Origin: Anaerolineae bacterium
GTDB taxonomy: Bacteria; Chloroflexota; Anaerolineae; Aggregatilineales; Phototrophicaceae
Length of the DNA: 8,022 nucleotides
NCBI GenBank assembly: GCA_014379235.1
Contig: JACMMD010000144.1
Coordinates: 1 to 8,022 of the forward strand
Reading direction: 5' to 3'
The notes beneath the pieces are model-generated. The model was not told where the DNA came from and searched no databases. It was given only the letters and a program-made list of their open reading frames with translations. This document shows positions 5,869 to 8,022 of the stretch, in pieces; the stretch's first letter is position 1, and each line of letters starts with the position of its first letter. The position numbers were made by a program, and so were the translations under genes.

Positions 5869-5910
5869 TAGCCGTTAGTCATTAGCCGTTAGCTTTTAGC
5901 CTCTAGCCTT
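5869..5910. repeat. Tandem heptanucleotide array after rimI
   Basis: Six contiguous 7-mers with the consensus TAGCCNT (TAGCCGT occurs twice, TAGTCAT and TAGCTTT among the variants), starting on the base after the rimI TAG stop. The stop codon itself looks like the start of a unit. Bases 5889-5901 (TTAGCTTTTAGCC) are the exact reverse complement of 4485-4497 in the array before tsaB, so tsaB-rimI is bracketed by related repeats. Confidence 0.75.
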
Positions 5911-5917
5911 TGTATCG

Positions 5918-5971
5918 TAGGGCGACCCAAAATTAGATTCACGTCGACTGTCGATATGCCGGGTCGCCCTT
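5918..5971. repeat. Inverted repeat AGGGCGACCC with 32-base core
   Basis: The arm AGGGCGACCC (5919-5928) is repeated as its exact complement GGGTCGCCCT (5961-5970). The 32 bases between contain a GTCGAC palindrome. It lies between the convergent ends of rimI and the acetyltransferase gene, where a bidirectional transcription stop would fit. No T run follows the stem. The ends resemble those of the palindromes at 1139-1166 and 5987-6012. Confidence 0.6.
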
Positions 5972-5986
5972 ATGAAGTGAGCATCA

Positions 5987-6012
5987 TAGGGCTGGTCTCA
6001 GACCTGCCCCTA
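5987..6012. repeat. TAGGGC/GCCCCTA palindrome with GGTCTCAGACC core
   Basis: A near-perfect palindrome: core GGTCT-C-AGACC (5994-6004), flanked by TAGGGC on the left and GCCCCTA on the right, with a T-T mismatch and one bulged base. It lies 16 bases after the inverted repeat at 5918-5971 in the same convergent gap. It shares its ends, but not its core, with the palindrome at 1139-1166. Confidence 0.65.
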
Positions 6013-6060
6013 CCCGGCGCTCTGTAATCTTTACTTAAACCTCGTCCCTCGAACCTTCTT

Positions 6061-6606
6061 TTACTCAGCACTTCGTAACCGCCACTCGCGGGATGTGACG
6101 CTCATCTGAAACGCGCTCCACCATGCCTCATCGACGAGGCGAATCTCGCGCAGGTAGCGCACTTTCACGAAGCCGACTTTCTCGTAACAGGCGATGGCCG
6201 CCGTGTTGAAGTCGAACACGTAGAGGTCGATGCGCCGTAAGCCGAGTTCCTTGAAGCCGAAGTCCAACATGCGCGCCATCATTTGTTCGCCGTAACCTTT
6301 GCCGCGCAGAGTCGAGTCGCCAATGAGGACGCGGCAGATCGTCCCCGTGCGGCGTTCATCGTTGATGTTGTTGAGTTCGATGTGACCGACGACGGTGTTC
6401 GTCTCGCTATCAACCGCTTTGAAGATGCGGCGCTGTACGATTTCGTCGTATTCGTAGCCCTGTCGGTAGCGCTCAAGCTGCGGTTCATCGAGCGGCAGTT
6501 GGAAGCCGAAGCCGGCCCACTGCACCATAAAATCATAGGATTCGGGGTTCACCCACGCAATCAGTCGGGCGAAGTCCTCACGCTCGAAGGGGAGAAGTTC
6601 GATCAT
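6061..6606 (-). CDS. GNAT-family N-acetyltransferase (RimJ/RimL-like)
   Basis: A 181-residue acetyltransferase of the RimJ/RimL-like branch. It would use acetyl-CoA to acetylate an amine; the substrate is not known. The N-terminal IELLPFEREDFARLIAWV pattern is typical of that branch. Further on are VVGHIELNNIN (72-82), the acetyl-CoA loop RGKGYG (101-106) and the C-terminal signature FNTAAIACYEKVGF (133-146). Length matches the family and no residue appears to be missing. Its ATG overlaps the stop codon of the upstream decarboxylase as ATGA (6603-6606), so the two are very probably co-transcribed and translationally coupled. Upstream GGAG lies about 11 bases away, a weak ribosome binding site that agrees with coupling. 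The context allows acetylation of the amine made by the decarboxylase, but proteins of this branch also modify ribosomal proteins and small molecules, so no gene name is given. Confidence 0.88.
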   Translation of the reverse strand: MIELLPFEREDFARLIAWVNPESYDFMVQWAGFGFQLPLDEPQLERYRQGYEYDEIVQRRIFKAVDSETNTVVGHIELNNINDERRTGTICRVLIGDSTLRGKGYGEQMMARMLDFGFKELGLRRIDLYVFDFNTAAIACYEKVGFVKVRYLREIRLVDEAWWSAFQMSVTSREWRLRSAE

Positions 6607-8022
6607 GCCCGCTTGCGCTCCGCGATCATCTGGGCAGCCAGTCGATCACCTGCATCACCCATGCGCTTGAGCGTTTCGCGCAGGTCGTCGTGTGTCGTGC
6701 GCGGGTTGATGGTACACATGCGCTGAACCGTGCGCCCGCGCAGCACCGTCGTGGCGATCATGGCGTAACCGTCTTCCACCATCTCATCCACGATGCGGCG
6801 GTTCACCTCGTCAATATCGGCGGGCTTCAGCTTGGGATGCATATACTGAAAGGTGATGACACCGATGTGCGCCGGAGTCACGATGTCCCAACGCTTATCA
6901 GGTCGCAGCAGCGATTCGAGGTATTCGGCCTGCTCGATGCCGCCCGCTACCGCATCCCGAAAGGCGGCGATGCCGAAAATCTTGATCGACATCCACAATC
7001 GAAGCGCCGTAAAGCCGCGTGTAAGCTGAACGCCGTAATCGTAAAAGTTAACTTCCTGCTCGGAACGGCTGTCGGTGTCCTTGAGATATTCGGGCACAAG
7101 GCGGAAGGTTTGGCGCAGGTGGCGGGGGTCTTTAACGAGTACGCAGCCCATATCATACGGCTGGAACAGCCACTTATGCGGGTCAATCGTCACCGAGTCG
7201 GCCTCGCCAATGCCTTCGAGCAGCGCTTTACCGTGTTCGGTCAGCGAGATCGCGCCGCCATAAGCTGCATCGACGTGCAGCCACAGCCCGTTCTCGCGGC
7301 AGAAGGCGGCCATCTCCGGCAGCGGGTCAATCGCGCCCGTATTGGTCGTGCCTGCGTTGGCGATGACGCAAAACGGCGTCAGTCCGGCATCACGGTCTTC
7401 ATACACGGCGCGTTCGAGCGCGGGCATGGGCATGTGATAGTTCACGTCGGCGGGGATTTTGCGGATTTGCTCCGGGTGAAAGCCGAGAACGCGCAAGCCG
7501 CGATCTACCGACGAATGTGTTTGATCGGAGTAGTACAACACGCCTTTCTCGTTGCGACCTGACAGCTTGACGTGGCGGGCCGTCGCTAGCGCTTCGAGGT
7601 TGGCCATCGAGCCGCCGCTGACGAATTGACCGCCTGCGCCTTCCGGCAAGCCGAGCATTTGTCGCAACCAGTCGATGGCCACCAGTTCGACCATCGCCGG
7701 GCCAGAGGCTTCCATCCACGTTCCGGCGAAGGCGTTGTAACCTGTCGCCAACGAGGCCGCCATCGCGCTGACGAAATTGCTCGGGCCGGGCACGAAGGCG
7801 AAGAAACGCGGATGTTCGGTATACATGGCGTGAGCGAACACGTCGCGCTTGGTTTGCTCTAACACTTCGCGGAAATCGGTGGGTTCTTCGGGCATTGGCT
7901 CACGCAGAGCCTTTTCTAGCGTCGGACGGTCAGTGGTCAACGTCACGGGGAGATCGGCCAGCGCTTCGTAATGCTCCACGATGATGTCTACGATTTCGTA
8001 GCCGAGCGCCTTCATCTCGTCG
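6603..8022 (-). CDS. PLP-dependent group II amino-acid decarboxylase (AAAD/DDC-like), 5' end cut
   Basis: At least 470 residues of a pyridoxal-phosphate decarboxylase of the aromatic-L-amino-acid/glutamate group, which removes CO2 from an L-amino acid to give an amine in the cytoplasm. Counting from the Met at 8015: HPRFFAFVPG (68-77), VSGGSMANLEALATAR (132-147), SDQTHSSVDRG with His167 stacking on the cofactor, HVDAAYGG with Asp249 (247-254), and DPHKWLF with the PLP-binding Lys281. The C-terminal small domain is complete. The frame stays open to the window edge and codes for Asp-Glu before that Met. In this family a residue stretch such as EEFRxLGYxVVD usually lies a few residues after the true start, so the start is probably just outside; the Met at 8015 is a possible but less likely start. 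The substrate (tryptophan, tyrosine, Dopa or another) cannot be settled by eye. It is followed with a four-base overlap by an acetyltransferase gene. Confidence 0.92.
   Translation of the reverse strand, partial: DEMKALGYEIVDIIVEHYEALADLPVTLTTDRPTLEKALREPMPEEPTDFREVLEQTKRDVFAHAMYTEHPRFFAFVPGPSNFVSAMAASLATGYNAFAGTWMEASGPAMVELVAIDWLRQMLGLPEGAGGQFVSGGSMANLEALATARHVKLSGRNEKGVLYYSDQTHSSVDRGLRVLGFHPEQIRKIPADVNYHMPMPALERAVYEDRDAGLTPFCVIANAGTTNTGAIDPLPEMAAFCRENGLWLHVDAAYGGAISLTEHGKALLEGIGEADSVTIDPHKWLFQPYDMGCVLVKDPRHLRQTFRLVPEYLKDTDSRSEQEVNFYDYGVQLTRGFTALRLWMSIKIFGIAAFRDAVAGGIEQAEYLESLLRPDKRWDIVTPAHIGVITFQYMHPKLKPADIDEVNRRIVDEMVEDGYAMIATTVLRGRTVQRMCTINPRTTHDDLRETLKRMGDAGDRLAAQMIAERKRA

Noticed and set aside
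6690..7562. A 290-codon open frame on the plus strand
   Set aside because: It lies wholly opposite the decarboxylase gene, has no family motifs, and is the usual antisense open frame of GC-rich coding DNA.

Overview
This is an ordinary chromosomal stretch, probably from an uncultivated or poorly characterised member of the Chloroflexota (Anaerolineae-like). The hints are the tsaE-tsaB-rimI cluster, a Cache-HAMP-GAF histidine kinase, and short intergenic palindromes bounded by TAGGGGC and CCCCTA. Chloroflexota is an inference from style; no marker gene fixes the taxon. Most of the window is GC-rich. The left end is visibly AT-richer.

Layout from left to right. (1) 8-479, plus strand: a hicA-hicB toxin-antitoxin pair with overlapping genes. 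(2) 495-3677, minus strand: a two-component pair, made of a large membrane histidine kinase (transcribed first) and a single-domain receiver protein. They are separated by about 270 bases that hold a 12-bp perfect palindrome and a candidate promoter. (3) 3678-3916: a divergent control region with a good sigma70-type promoter for the plus-strand genes and a 9-bp direct repeat spaced by 21 bp. (4) 3917-5868, plus strand: tsaE, tsaB and rimI. The first two make proteins of the tRNA t6A-modification machinery. The third is a ribosomal-protein/GCP-type N-acetyltransferase. (5) 5869-6060: a gap between convergent genes, packed with repeats. (6) 6061-8022, minus strand: a PLP-dependent group II amino-acid decarboxylase, cut by the window edge, followed by a GNAT acetyltransferase whose start codon overlaps its stop codon.

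The most unusual structure is a pair of heptanucleotide repeat arrays with a TAGCNNN core. One fills the whole tsaE-tsaB spacer as an inverted pair of half-arrays. The other starts directly after the rimI stop codon. Three TAGGG-bounded palindromes sit in the two other main gene gaps. I see no mobile-element genes, RNA genes or CRISPR, and no convincing new multi-gene system. What is worth a second look is the intergenic repeat architecture, an unusual linker insertion in RimI, and the translationally coupled decarboxylase-acetyltransferase pair.
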